A stretch of DNA of 64,000 nucleotides from Paraburkholderia caffeinitolerans. Lineage in GTDB: Bacteria; Pseudomonadota; Gammaproteobacteria; Burkholderiales; Burkholderiaceae. Below the pieces are notes generated by a model. The model was given only the letters and a program-made list of their open reading frames with translations, was not told the origin of the DNA and made no database searches. Location: the NCBI RefSeq assembly GCF_902859945.1, contig NZ_CADIKL010000004.1, positions 124,001-188,000 of the forward strand, read 5' to 3'. Below are positions 1-8,115 of the stretch, one piece after another (within the stretch, counting starts at the first letter, position 1; each line of letters opens with the position of its first letter). Position numbers and translations under genes: made by a program.

Positions 1-314
1 CCGGTGTTCGGCACGCAGATGGTCACGCTCACCGTGGGGATATTGGGCACATTGCCGGTGATGCCCCGGTTCACGGTCACGACCACGGTATTCGAGGCGG
101 TGGCGGCGATGGGCGTTTGCTGGGGACCGGCGGGCAACGACGAGGTGTCTCCGCTGCCCCCGGCACTGGAGCTGCTGCCGGAGCCACTGGAGCCGCCGCC
201 ACCGCCGCCGCACGCGGCCAGACCCGCCGTCAGGGCGAACAGCACGGCAAAGAGAAAAGCACGCGGCTCGCGCAGGGCGCGAACGAAGGCGCTGGGGATT
301 CCGTGGATGGACAC
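1..314 (-). CDS. DUF3443-type exported lipoprotein, 5' part only
   Basis: The reading frame runs off the left edge, so only about the first 104 residues are visible. I chose the GTG at 314 because GGGAGG lies just upstream. The N-terminus has basic residues, a hydrophobic stretch and a lipobox-like L-A-A-C, followed by a Gly/Ser-rich linker, so the product is probably a lipoprotein or exported protein. After the linker, NTVVVTVNRG and VSVTICVPNTG resemble the start of the DUF3443 family as I remember it. It starts 17 bases after the DUF2844-type gene, and the two families often occur as a pair in Burkholderia. Function is unknown. Confidence 0.7.
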   Translation of the reverse strand, partial: MSIHGIPSAFVRALREPRAFLFAVLFALTAGLAACGGGGGGSSGSGSSSSAGGSGDTSSLPAGPQQTPIAATASNTVVVTVNRGITGNVPNIPTVSVTICVPNT

Positions 315-331
315 GTTTCGCCTCCCGTTCG

Positions 332-877
332 TTATTGGATGTCGGACGTGCTGACGCCGGCCGGCAGCGCCTGCGGCAGCCACGCCTCGCCCGAGAAGGC
401 GCCCATATGGCCGCCCGAGTGGACGACGAGGCCGCTGCTCTCGATCGCGCCGGGGCCGCGCACGCCTCTGGCGCGATTGGCTTCCACGCCGGAAACGTAC
501 TGCGGGAAATAGTTGCCGAGCAGCGTCGCGAGGTTGGGCGGCTGCGGCCCGTTCCATGCCACGCCGAACACGGTGCCGGCCTGCGAGATGTACTCGCGCA
601 CGACGGTGCCGTTCGCGAGCGTGGTCTGCTTCACCGTATAGGCGGCTGCGGAAGCCGGGGATGCCGCACTGGCTTGGGTCGCCTGGCGCACGACCGCGGA
701 CGCGGCCCCCTGGCCAGCCGGGCTGATGGCGGCGTTGGGAACATTCGGAACGGTGACGCTCGCGCCCTCGGGCGTGCTCATGGGCGCGCCGCCCAGCGCG
801 GCGCTGGCCGGCTGCGCGATTCCGAATATGCCGATTGCGCACACGAGCGCCCCGGCAAGACGCGATGTTGAGGACAT
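332..877 (-). CDS. DUF2844 family exported protein
   Basis: This encodes 181 residues from the ATG at 877. The frame stays open upstream, but this ATG directly precedes a signal-peptide-like segment (MSSTSRLAGALVCAIGIFG, then an alanine-rich cleavage region after QPASAALG), which decides the start. No strong ribosome binding site is visible. The C-terminal half has VREYISQAGTVFGVAWNGP and LLGNYFPQYV, the hallmark of DUF2844 proteins as I recall them. It is probably co-transcribed with the DUF3443-type gene 17 bases downstream. Biochemical function is unknown. It lies beyond the 3' end of the chemotaxis operon, separated from cheZ by 265 bases in which I see no gene. Confidence 0.75.
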   Translation of the reverse strand: MSSTSRLAGALVCAIGIFGIAQPASAALGGAPMSTPEGASVTVPNVPNAAISPAGQGAASAVVRQATQASAASPASAAAYTVKQTTLANGTVVREYISQAGTVFGVAWNGPQPPNLATLLGNYFPQYVSGVEANRARGVRGPGAIESSGLVVHSGGHMGAFSGEAWLPQALPAGVSTSDIQ

Positions 878-1142
878 ACGGGACGTGCCCGGCGCGGCGG
901 GCACAACGGTTGCAGGGGTGGATGCGTGCGGATACAAGGTGGCCCTCCCTTCCCGGTCGCGCATTCCTCGGCGCACCGCGACGGCAATGAGTAATCGAAC
1001 TCTAGTATGCCTGCACGAAATGACATTCGGCAGCTAGCCGAGCGGCCAGGTCAGTGCGCCGTCAAGCGGGTCGCGAAGCCATACGAGCGGGAGGCAGCTT
1101 GAGAGGCGACCCAACGGGCCGCCACCGCTGCGCGCCAAAGCG

Positions 1143-1907
1143 CTAGAACCCCAGGCTCGCGAGCAGATCGTCCACTTGCGCCTGATCCTGCACCACGTCG
1201 GCCTTGCCTTCGGGATCGATCTGCGGGCCATTCAGGAGCGCCTCGGGGCTGCCCGTGCCGCTGGCCGTCTCCGCGAGCAGCGCGGCTGTCGCCGCAAACT
1301 GTTCGCGCCGCTCCGGCGCGATGTTCTCGACCAGCACCGTGAGCAGTTGCTGCTCGATCAGATAGACCACGTCCATGATCTTCTTGATCACCTGGCCGGT
1401 CAGGTCCTGGAAATCCTGCGCGAGCATGATGGCGAGCAGCTGCTGGTTGGTCGCCGCCGTGGACTGCGGCACGCCTTCCAGAAACTGGCGCGTGTCGTCC
1501 ATCAGCGCGCGCACTTCCTCGCGGCCGATCGGCGCGTCGTACCACGTGGTCCAGCGCGCCGAGAGTACTTTGGCATCGCTTTCGAGCTGGACCTGCATCG
1601 GCTTGGCCACCTCGATCGCAGTGAGCACGCGCTCGGCGGCCTGCTCCGTCATGTTCGCGACATAGCGCAGCCGGTCGCGCGCGTCGGGCACCGCCTCGGC
1701 CGCGCGCTCCACGTGCTTGTCGAGGCCGAGCTCGCGCATGGAATCGCGCAGTGTGCGCGTAAGCTGGCCGATGCGCGCGAGGATGCGGTCCGAAGCGAGC
1801 TCGCCCGTTTCGGCGTCGATCTGCTGCATCGCAGGTTGCACGCCGGGCTGCGCTTGTGGCTGCGCTTGTGGCTGCACTTCGGGCGGCACGTCGGTGAACT
1901 CGTTCAC
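1143..1907 (-). CDS. cheZ: CheZ, CheY-phosphate phosphatase
   Basis: The protein (254 residues) dephosphorylates CheY-P and so ends the motor-switching signal. The diagnostic segment AQDFQDLTGQVIKKIMDVVY is present with the Asp and Gln of the CheZ active-site helix, and the C-terminus VDDLLASLGF is the usual CheY-tethering tail. The N-terminal 30 residues are a Gln/Pro-rich low-complexity extension. The start is a GTG one base after the cheY stop, with GGGAGC inside the end of cheY as ribosome binding site, so translation is probably coupled. It is the last gene of the chemotaxis operon. Confidence 0.95.
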   Translation of the reverse strand: MNEFTDVPPEVQPQAQPQAQPGVQPAMQQIDAETGELASDRILARIGQLTRTLRDSMRELGLDKHVERAAEAVPDARDRLRYVANMTEQAAERVLTAIEVAKPMQVQLESDAKVLSARWTTWYDAPIGREEVRALMDDTRQFLEGVPQSTAATNQQLLAIMLAQDFQDLTGQVIKKIMDVVYLIEQQLLTVLVENIAPERREQFAATAALLAETASGTGSPEALLNGPQIDPEGKADVVQDQAQVDDLLASLGF

Positions 1908-1908
1908 G

Positions 1909-2304
1909 TCAGCTCCCGGCCTTCGCCATCTTTTCGAGAATCTTGTTGAGCTTCTCGTCGAGCGTCGCCGCCGTGAACGGCTTCACCACGTAACCGCTCG
2001 CGCCCGCCTGCGCAGCGGCGATGATGTTTTCCTTCTTCGACTCCGCCGTCACCATCAGAACCGGCAGCTGCGAAAGCGACGCGTCGGCGCGGATCGCCTT
2101 GAGCATCGCGAGGCCGTCGAGGTTCGGCATGTTCCAGTCGGAAATCACGAAGTCGTAGCTGCCGCTGCGCAGGCGCGCGAGGCCCGCTGCGCCGTCCTCG
2201 GCTTCGTCGACGTTCGAGTAGCCCAGTTCCTTCAGCAGATTGCGGACGATCCGGCGCATCGTCGGAAAGTCGTCCACCACCAGAATCTTCATTCCCTTAT
2301 CCAT
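1909..2304 (-). CDS. cheY: CheY, chemotaxis response regulator
   Basis: This is a single-domain receiver of 131 residues that carries the phosphoryl group from CheA to the flagellar switch. It has the acidic pair D11-D12, the phospho-acceptor D56 in [10 protein letters not shown], the conserved Thr in MVTAES and the Lys in VVKPF. The sequence is close to classical CheY, unlike the second receiver gene at 10468-10839, so this is the likely motor-binding CheY. It sits directly upstream of cheZ and 78 bases downstream of cheB, all in one orientation. Confidence 0.95.
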   Translation of the reverse strand: MDKGMKILVVDDFPTMRRIVRNLLKELGYSNVDEAEDGAAGLARLRSGSYDFVISDWNMPNLDGLAMLKAIRADASLSQLPVLMVTAESKKENIIAAAQAGASGYVVKPFTAATLDEKLNKILEKMAKAGS

Positions 2305-2382
2305 CGCGTTTCCTTCCTCTAAACCATAAATTTGCTACATGCACGGGCCCACGCCCGGCATGCCCCGCATGTACTACACGTA

Positions 2383-3573
2383 CTACACGCGCTGCACGCG
2401 CTCGCCCATGCTGGCGAGGCGCAGCATCACCCGGCGGCTCATCTCGGCGAGCGGCGCAATCTCGTCGGCGGCGCCCATCGCGATTGCCTCGCGCGGCATG
2501 CCGAACACGATGCAGCTCGCCTCGTCCTGCGCCAGCGTGAAAGCGCCCGCCTGGCGCATCTCCAGCAGGCCCGCCGCGCCGTCGCGGCCCATGCCTGTGA
2601 GAATCACGCCGATCGCGTTCTTGCCCGCGTGCAGCGCCGCCGAGCGGAACAGCACGTCCACCGACGGCCGATGCCGGTTCACCGGCGGCTCGTCGGACAG
2701 ATGGGCGATGTAGTTCGCGCCGCTTCTCGCCAACAGCAAATGCGCGTGGCCCGGCGCGATATAGGCGTGTCCGGGCAGCACGCGTTCGCCGTGCTCCGCT
2801 TCCTTCACGGTGATGCGGCACAGGCCGTTCAGGCGCTGCGCGAACGACTTCGTGAAGCCGGGCGGCATGTGCTGCGCGATCAGCACGGCGGGCGCATCGG
2901 GCGGCAGCGGCTGGAGCACTTCGCGGATGGCCTCGGTGCCGCCCGTCGACGCCCCGACGATCACCAGCTTCTCGGTCGAGACGAGCGGGTTGTTGAGCAT
3001 CGGCGCGGCGTGAACCGGCGCGTGCGCGCCATGAGCACTGTGCACACTGGCGGGATGCGCCGCGTGCGCCGCGTGCGCAGCGGCGCCAGGCGTAGCAGCG
3101 CCCGAAGCCGCCATCGCAGACGTCGCCGCAACGGCGCCAGCCGGCGCATGCGCCCGCGCAGCCGGACGCACGCGGGCGCGCGAGGCGGCACGCACCTTGT
3201 CGGCTAGTTTTTCGGCGTATTCGAGCATGCCGTCGCGAATGCCCACTTTCGGCTTGGTCACGAAGTCGACCGCGCCCAGCTCCAGCGCGCGCAGCGTGAT
3301 TTCGTTGCCGCGCTCGGTAAGCGAGGACACCATCACGACCGGCATGGGCCGCAGGCGCATGAGCTTCTCGAGAAAGTCGAGCCCATCCATGCGCGGCATC
3401 TCGACGTCGAGCGTGAGCACGTCGGGGTTGTGCTGCTTGATGAGCTCGCGCGCCACGAGCGGGTCGGGCGCGGTGGCGACGACGGTCATGTCCGGCTGGC
3501 CATTGATGATCTCCGTCATCAGGCTGCGGATCAGCGCCGAATCGTCGACGCATAGAACCTTGATTTTCTGCAC
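2383..3573 (-). CDS. cheB: CheB, receptor methylesterase/deamidase
   Basis: CheB removes methyl groups from receptors and is activated by CheA phosphorylation. The N-terminal receiver has D10-D11 and phospho-acceptor D56 ([11 protein letters not shown]). An Ala/His-rich linker of about 60 residues follows. The C-terminal esterase shows GASTGG (Ser), IAQHMPPGF (His) and GMGRDGAAG (Asp), the catalytic triad. I chose the GTG at 3573 (396 residues, [11 protein letters not shown]) because a GGAGGAGG site lies about 10 bases upstream. A GTG at 3582 that overlaps the cheD stop as GTGA would add three residues but sits almost on top of that site. Confidence 0.93.
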   Translation of the reverse strand: MQKIKVLCVDDSALIRSLMTEIINGQPDMTVVATAPDPLVARELIKQHNPDVLTLDVEMPRMDGLDFLEKLMRLRPMPVVMVSSLTERGNEITLRALELGAVDFVTKPKVGIRDGMLEYAEKLADKVRAASRARVRPAARAHAPAGAVAATSAMAASGAATPGAAAHAAHAAHPASVHSAHGAHAPVHAAPMLNNPLVSTEKLVIVGASTGGTEAIREVLQPLPPDAPAVLIAQHMPPGFTKSFAQRLNGLCRITVKEAEHGERVLPGHAYIAPGHAHLLLARSGANYIAHLSDEPPVNRHRPSVDVLFRSAALHAGKNAIGVILTGMGRDGAAGLLEMRQAGAFTLAQDEASCIVFGMPREAIAMGAADEIAPLAEMSRRVMLRLASMGERVQRV

Positions 3574-3578
3574 AGCGT

Positions 3579-4391
3579 TCACGCCTCCTCCACTGTCCTG
3601 GCGTTGTCTTGACCGGGTGGCCGCGCCCCTGGCGCGCTCGCGCCGAACCATTCGATGCGCGGGCGTGCCGGCGGCGGCGGCGATGATGAAAATGCGGCGG
3701 CGTTGCCTGCTCCTGGCGTGCCGGCCGAGGCAATGGCATTACCCGCACTCGCCGCGCCGCCGCGCAAGCCGAACAGCTCGACGCGCGCACGGGCCCGCGC
3801 GAGCCGTTCGGCTCGCGCCTCGGGTGTTTGCTGCGCGAGTTGCTGCTCGCGCTCGGCCACGCTCGACTCCTGCGAGAGGCGCAGCTTCTTGACCATGACC
3901 TGGCCCGTGCGCGGCAAGAACGCGACCTTGCGCGGATGCGAGCCCTGCAAATCCTCGGCGACGATACGGATGCTCTCGGTCGCCAGATAGCGGCGCACGA
4001 ACGCGGCGTTGCGGTCGCCGATATTCATGGTCGTCATGCCCGCGAGCACGGCCGCGCCGCCAAACACCTTCGCTTCGAAGCGCTCGCGCCGTCCGCCTGC
4101 CTTGATCAGCTCGTTGATGAGCACTTCCATGGCGTAGGCGCCGTAGCGCATTGCGTCGGAGGCGGCGGGCAGCGTGTTGCTGGCATCGGCGCCGTCGTCG
4201 GGCAGCATGAAGTGATTCATGCCGCCGATGCCCAACGAGCGGTCCTGGATGCAGGCGGCCACGCATGAACCCAGCACGGTGACGAGCACCATGTCGTCGC
4301 CGGTGGTGAAAAACTCGTTGGGCAGCAGCTTCACGCCGGGGCGCTGGAAGTGCGAGTCGAAATAGCGGTTGGCCGCGACCGGCAGGCTCAT
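3579..4391 (-). CDS. cheD: CheD, receptor glutamine deamidase
   Basis: CheD deamidates glutamines on chemoreceptors. The 270-residue product carries the family core: [20 protein letters not shown] with the catalytic Cys, GGMNHFMLP with the catalytic His, then [16 protein letters not shown] and KVFGGAAVL. It is longer than a typical CheD of about 160-200 residues because of a C-terminal extension from roughly residue 190 that is rich in Ala, Arg and Pro and looks disordered. The ATG overlaps the cheR stop as ATGA, and its own stop abuts or overlaps cheB, so cheR, cheD and cheB are translationally coupled. Confidence 0.93.
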   Translation of the reverse strand: MSLPVAANRYFDSHFQRPGVKLLPNEFFTTGDDMVLVTVLGSCVAACIQDRSLGIGGMNHFMLPDDGADASNTLPAASDAMRYGAYAMEVLINELIKAGGRRERFEAKVFGGAAVLAGMTTMNIGDRNAAFVRRYLATESIRIVAEDLQGSHPRKVAFLPRTGQVMVKKLRLSQESSVAEREQQLAQQTPEARAERLARARARVELFGLRGGAASAGNAIASAGTPGAGNAAAFSSSPPPPARPRIEWFGASAPGARPPGQDNARTVEEA

Positions 4392-5371
4392 GCGGCTGCT
4401 CCAATCGGTTCGGCCTTCGCGCCGTGACGCGATGCCGCCGTACCCGCGCTTGCATTCACACTCGCGGCGCGCTCGTACACGGTCTGGCCGCGCAGGCGAA
4501 ACGCCTGCGTCACGTACGTGAAGTTCTCCGAATGACCCGCGAACAACAAGCCGTCCGGCTTCATCAGCGGCTCGAAGCGCGCGAGCACCTGGGCCTGGGT
4601 CGGTTTGTCGAAGTAGATCATCACGTTGCGGCAGAAGATGGCGTCGAACGCCGTGCGCAAGCCGTAGTCCGCATCGGTGAGATTCAGTTGCTCGAAGCGG
4701 ATCATCTGCCGCAATTCCGGGCGCACCTTCACGAGCCCCGCATGTCCGCCCGTGCCCTTGAGGAAGAAGCGCTTCAGGCGTTCCTGCGAGAGATGCTTCA
4801 CCTGGTCGAACGCATAGACGCCCGCGTCCGCCTTCGCGAGCACTTGAGTGTCGAGATCGGTCGCGAGCACGCGCGCCTCGCGCGCGGCGCGCTCGCCGAG
4901 CGATTCGATCAGCGTCATCGCGATCGAATAGGGTTCCTCGCCCGTCGAGGCCGCCGAGCACCACACCGAAACCTGCGAGCGGCGCTGGACGAAATCGGCG
5001 AGGATCGGGAAGTGATGCGCCTCGCGAAAGAACGCCGTGAGGTTGGTGGTGAGCGCGTTGGTGAACGCCTCCCACTCGCTCGCGTCGTTGCGCTGCTCGA
5101 GTTCGTCGAGATACGCGCGAAAGCTCTCGTGCCCAAGCGCGCGCAAGCGCCGCGCTAGACGGCTGTATGCCATGTCGCGCTTGTGGTCCGAAAGCGAGAT
5201 GCCCGCGCGGCGGTGGATCAGCGCGCGAATGCGCTCGAAGTCCGCCGACGTGAATTCGAAATCGCGCGCGCTGCCTTCGCCTGGCATGCCTGGCGCGCGC
5301 GAGGCGTCGCCACGCTCGACGCGTTCGACCCGTTCCGTGCGGGTAGCGCGGGAAAAACGCAGCGCCTTCAT
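4388..5371 (-). CDS. cheR: CheR, receptor methyltransferase
   Basis: CheR methylates receptor glutamates using S-adenosylmethionine. Residues about 38-95 form the helical N-terminal domain ([19 protein letters not shown]). The SAM domain follows, with [17 protein letters not shown], the acidic ATDLDTQ segment and [11 protein letters not shown]. The C-terminus ends in a short Ala-rich tail. The first 35 residues are a variable extension. The ATG at 5371 has GGGAGC upstream and overlaps the stop of a 43-codon ORF as ATGA. The MCP upstream ends in a DWETF pentapeptide of the type that tethers CheR or CheB. Confidence 0.95.
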   Translation of the reverse strand: MKALRFSRATRTERVERVERGDASRAPGMPGEGSARDFEFTSADFERIRALIHRRAGISLSDHKRDMAYSRLARRLRALGHESFRAYLDELEQRNDASEWEAFTNALTTNLTAFFREAHHFPILADFVQRRSQVSVWCSAASTGEEPYSIAMTLIESLGERAAREARVLATDLDTQVLAKADAGVYAFDQVKHLSQERLKRFFLKGTGGHAGLVKVRPELRQMIRFEQLNLTDADYGLRTAFDAIFCRNVMIYFDKPTQAQVLARFEPLMKPDGLLFAGHSENFTYVTQAFRLRGQTVYERAASVNASAGTAASRHGAKAEPIGAAA

Positions 5372-5499
5372 GACACGGCTCCCGCGGCCACGCCCGCCGG
5401 CAATGCGCGCGGCGCGCGCGCGGCATACAGCGCCTGCGCTGCCGCGTGGGCCGCGTGGGCCACCTCGCGGTGCGAATCTTGCCGTCCTTGTGCGCTCAT
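5368..5499 (-). CDS. possible 43-residue ORF coupled to cheR
   Basis: An ATG at 5499 opens a 43-codon frame that ends TCA-TGA exactly across the cheR start, giving the same ATGA overlap seen between cheR and cheD. The peptide is Ala/His/Arg-rich ([20 protein letters not shown] at its start) with no signal peptide or membrane segment. The ribosome binding site is weak, an AAGG about nine bases upstream. High GC makes chance ORFs common, so the only support is the exact stop/start overlap. It could be a leader that couples translation to cheR rather than a functional protein. Confidence 0.3.
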   Translation of the reverse strand: MSAQGRQDSHREVAHAAHAAAQALYAARAPRALPAGVAAGAVS

Positions 5500-5532
5500 G
5501 TGCGTTGCCTTGTTCGTTTCAACGTATTTCCG

Positions 5533-5587
5533 CGTGCTTTTCGCGTGCTTTTCGCGTGCTTTTCGCGTGCTTTTCGCGTGCTTTTCG
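5533..5587. repeat. five tandem copies of an 11-bp unit
   Basis: Five perfect head-to-tail copies of CGTGCTTTTCG fill 55 bases between mcp and the cheR region. Outside the copies the sequence diverges immediately. On the coding strand of the operon the unit reads CGAAAAGCACG. No ORF continues through it. It may be a length-variable tract or a spacer acting on the mcp-cheR junction. Confidence 0.9.
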
Positions 5588-5616
5588 CGTAGTCGTGCCG
5601 GGTCGGGGCGGGTTGC

Positions 5617-7458
5617 TCAGAACGTTTCCCAGTCGGCATCGTCCTTCACGGACGCCGTAGCGACTGCTGCTTGCGGTTCGATGCGCACGGCGTTGGCCGG
5701 CTTTGGCTGCGGCTTCGCCACGGTTGCCGGCTTCGCACTGGCACTCGCTCGCGCCGTGCCGCCAGCCACCGGCGGCGTGTGCTTGACAGCCGTAGCAGCC
5801 GAAACTGCCGTGACCGCGACTGCCGGCGCCGTCTTGACCTCGGCCTTCACGGCATGCGCGCCCGCTGCGCGCGCATGAGTGCCGTGACCGCCCGCATGAC
5901 CGCTCCCATTCGTGCGCCAGTTGCCCAGCACGGCCTGCAAATTGCGCGTCTGTTCTTCGAGCGACGCCGCTGCGGCCGCCGCTTCTTCCACGAGCGCCGC
6001 GTTCTGCTGCGTGACGGTGTCCATCTGCGTGACGGCGCGGTTCACCTGCTCGATGCCGCCCGACTGCTCCTCCGAAGCCGCGCTGATCTCTCCCATGATG
6101 TCGGTCACGCGACGCACGGCCTGAAGGATTTCCTCCATCGTCGTGCCCGCGCGGCCCACCAGGGCCGATCCGCTCTGCACCTTCTGCGCCGAGTCGTTGA
6201 TGAGTTCCTTGATTTCCTTCGCCGCGCTCGCACTGCGCTGCGCGAGGCTGCGCACTTCGCCCGCGACCACCGCGAAGCCACGCCCCTGCTCGCCCGCGCG
6301 CGCCGCTTCCACGGCGGCGTTGAGCGCGAGAATGTTGGTTTGGAACGCAATGCCCTCGATCACGCTGATGATGTCCACGACCTTTGCCGAGCTCGCGGCA
6401 ATGTCCTGCATCGTGTCGACGACTTCGCCCACCACCACGCCGCCGCGCGTGGCGATGTCCGACGCGTTGACGGCAAGCTGGCTCGCCTGACGCGCGTTCT
6501 CGGCGTTCTGGCGCACGGTGCCGGTGAGCTGTTCCATGCTCGACGCGGTCTCTTGCAGCGAGGCGGCCTGCTGCTCGGTACGCTGCGAGAGGTCGGTGTT
6601 GCCCATGGCGATCTCGCGCGCGCCCACGTCGATGGAGCCCGCGCCCGTGTGCACGGCCGACACCAGCGTGACGAGGCTTTCCTGCATGCGCTTGATGCCC
6701 GCGAACAGACGTCCGATCTCGTTCTTGCTATAGACCTCGATGCGCTCGGTGAGGTCGCCGTGCGCGATGCGCTCGAACGCCTGCACCGCGTCTTCGAGCG
6801 GCTGCACGATGAGGCCGCGCAGCGCGAAGCGGATCGCCACCACGAGCACGAGCGCCACCGCGATCGCCACGCCGATCAGCGTGCGCATGAGCGAATTTTG
6901 CGCGCGCGCGCTTTGCTCGCGCGCCTGGGCGCCGTCCTGCATCTGCTGTTCGATCGGCGCGGCCGAGTTGTCGTAGTCGACGAACATCGGGCTGATCTTC
7001 GTCTGGGCGATCGCCTGGTACGCGGCGATATCGTATGCGCGCAGCGCCGCAAGTTCGGGCTGCACGCCTTCTTGCAGCAAGGTCGCATGCTTTGCGTTGA
7101 GCGTGTCGAGCGCCGTTGCTTCGATGCCGTGTTTGGGCGCGGCCTCGAAAGCCTTCCACGCTTCGTTGGACTTGCCAAGCAGGTATTCAGCTCGCTCGAT
7201 GACCTTCTTCGCCTCGTCGACCTGGCCCGCCGCGTTAAGCGAGTTCGCGCGGTCGAATGAGACCCGCGCGCGCAGCAGATACGACGACGAATCGCTGAGC
7301 GTACGCATCGCGACGAGGTCGCCGCGCGCGATCGTGGCGAGCGAGTCGCTCGCGTTGCCGAGCGCGTACAGCCCGAGCGCGCCGACGATGCCCGTCAGCG
7401 CCAAAAGAATGAACGCGACGCCCGTGAGCGTCGTGCGAATCGACCACCTGTTCAGCAT
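5617..7458 (-). CDS. methyl-accepting chemotaxis protein
   Basis: A transmembrane chemoreceptor of 613 residues. TM1 is about 9-33, a helical periplasmic sensor spans about 34-190, TM2 is about 192-212, then HAMP, then the signalling domain with the highly conserved hairpin tip IAFQTNILALNAAVEAARAG. After residue about 520 comes an Ala/Pro-rich linker ending in DWETF, a variant of the NWETF pentapeptide that docks CheR and CheB in E. coli receptors. The start has AGGAGC upstream. The periplasmic domain resembles the four-helix Tar/Tsr class, but the ligand cannot be read from the sequence. Confidence 0.95.
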   Translation of the reverse strand: MLNRWSIRTTLTGVAFILLALTGIVGALGLYALGNASDSLATIARGDLVAMRTLSDSSSYLLRARVSFDRANSLNAAGQVDEAKKVIERAEYLLGKSNEAWKAFEAAPKHGIEATALDTLNAKHATLLQEGVQPELAALRAYDIAAYQAIAQTKISPMFVDYDNSAAPIEQQMQDGAQAREQSARAQNSLMRTLIGVAIAVALVLVVAIRFALRGLIVQPLEDAVQAFERIAHGDLTERIEVYSKNEIGRLFAGIKRMQESLVTLVSAVHTGAGSIDVGAREIAMGNTDLSQRTEQQAASLQETASSMEQLTGTVRQNAENARQASQLAVNASDIATRGGVVVGEVVDTMQDIAASSAKVVDIISVIEGIAFQTNILALNAAVEAARAGEQGRGFAVVAGEVRSLAQRSASAAKEIKELINDSAQKVQSGSALVGRAGTTMEEILQAVRRVTDIMGEISAASEEQSGGIEQVNRAVTQMDTVTQQNAALVEEAAAAAASLEEQTRNLQAVLGNWRTNGSGHAGGHGTHARAAGAHAVKAEVKTAPAVAVTAVSAATAVKHTPPVAGGTARASASAKPATVAKPQPKPANAVRIEPQAAVATASVKDDADWETF

Positions 7459-7509
7459 CTTGTTTGCTCCTGTCCTGTGCAGCGGTTGTGTGCGCCGGTT
7501 ATAGGCGCC

Positions 7510-8049
7510 TCAAGCGCCGAGCGTTTCGATCAGCGCCATCTCGCGGCTCGTCATGAGCTTTTCGATGTCCATCAGGATCAGCATGCGGCCGTCCACGGTG
7601 CCGAGCCCCGTGAGGTATTCGGTCGTGAGCGTCGCGCCGAATTCGGGCGCGGGCATGATCTGGTCCGCTTGCAGCGTGAGCACGTCGGACACGCCGTCCA
7701 CCACCATGCCCACCACGCGATGCGCGACGTTCAGGATGATCACGACGGTCTGATGGTCGTACTCGACACGGCCCAGGTGGAACTTGATGCGCATGTCCAC
7801 GATCGGCACGATGATGCCGCGCAGGTTGATCACGCCCTTGATGAACTCGGGCGCGTTCGCGATGCGCGTCACGCTCTCGTAGCCGCGAATCTCCTGCACC
7901 TTGAGAATGTCGATGCCGTACTCTTCCGCGCCCAGCGTGAAGACGAGGAATTCCTGTCCGCCTGCATCGGCGTGCTGCGCGTCGCGGCGGTGCGCGCCAG
8001 CAACGGCGCCCGCTGCGCCGCTGCCCTGGATGGATTGGACTTCTGCCAC
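7510..8049 (-). CDS. cheW: CheW, receptor-kinase coupling protein
   Basis: CheW links receptors to CheA in the signalling array. The 179-residue product has an unstructured first 30 residues and then one CheW domain: [39 protein letters not shown] and a C-terminal [10 protein letters not shown]. The start is GTG with AGGGGC upstream. The gene lies 66 bases after cheA and 51 bases before the mcp start, in the same orientation. Confidence 0.95.
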   Translation of the reverse strand: MAEVQSIQGSGAAGAVAGAHRRDAQHADAGGQEFLVFTLGAEEYGIDILKVQEIRGYESVTRIANAPEFIKGVINLRGIIVPIVDMRIKFHLGRVEYDHQTVVIILNVAHRVVGMVVDGVSDVLTLQADQIMPAPEFGATLTTEYLTGLGTVDGRMLILMDIEKLMTSREMALIETLGA

Positions 8050-8115
8050 GTTAGCCCCTGAACGGTTGGGAAATGATTGGTTGATCCGGACTACTACAAG
8101 TCTGCTCAGGCGCGC

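Noticed and set aside
5521..5587. CRISPR array
   Set aside because: The 11-bp units are head-to-tail without spacers and no cas genes are nearby.
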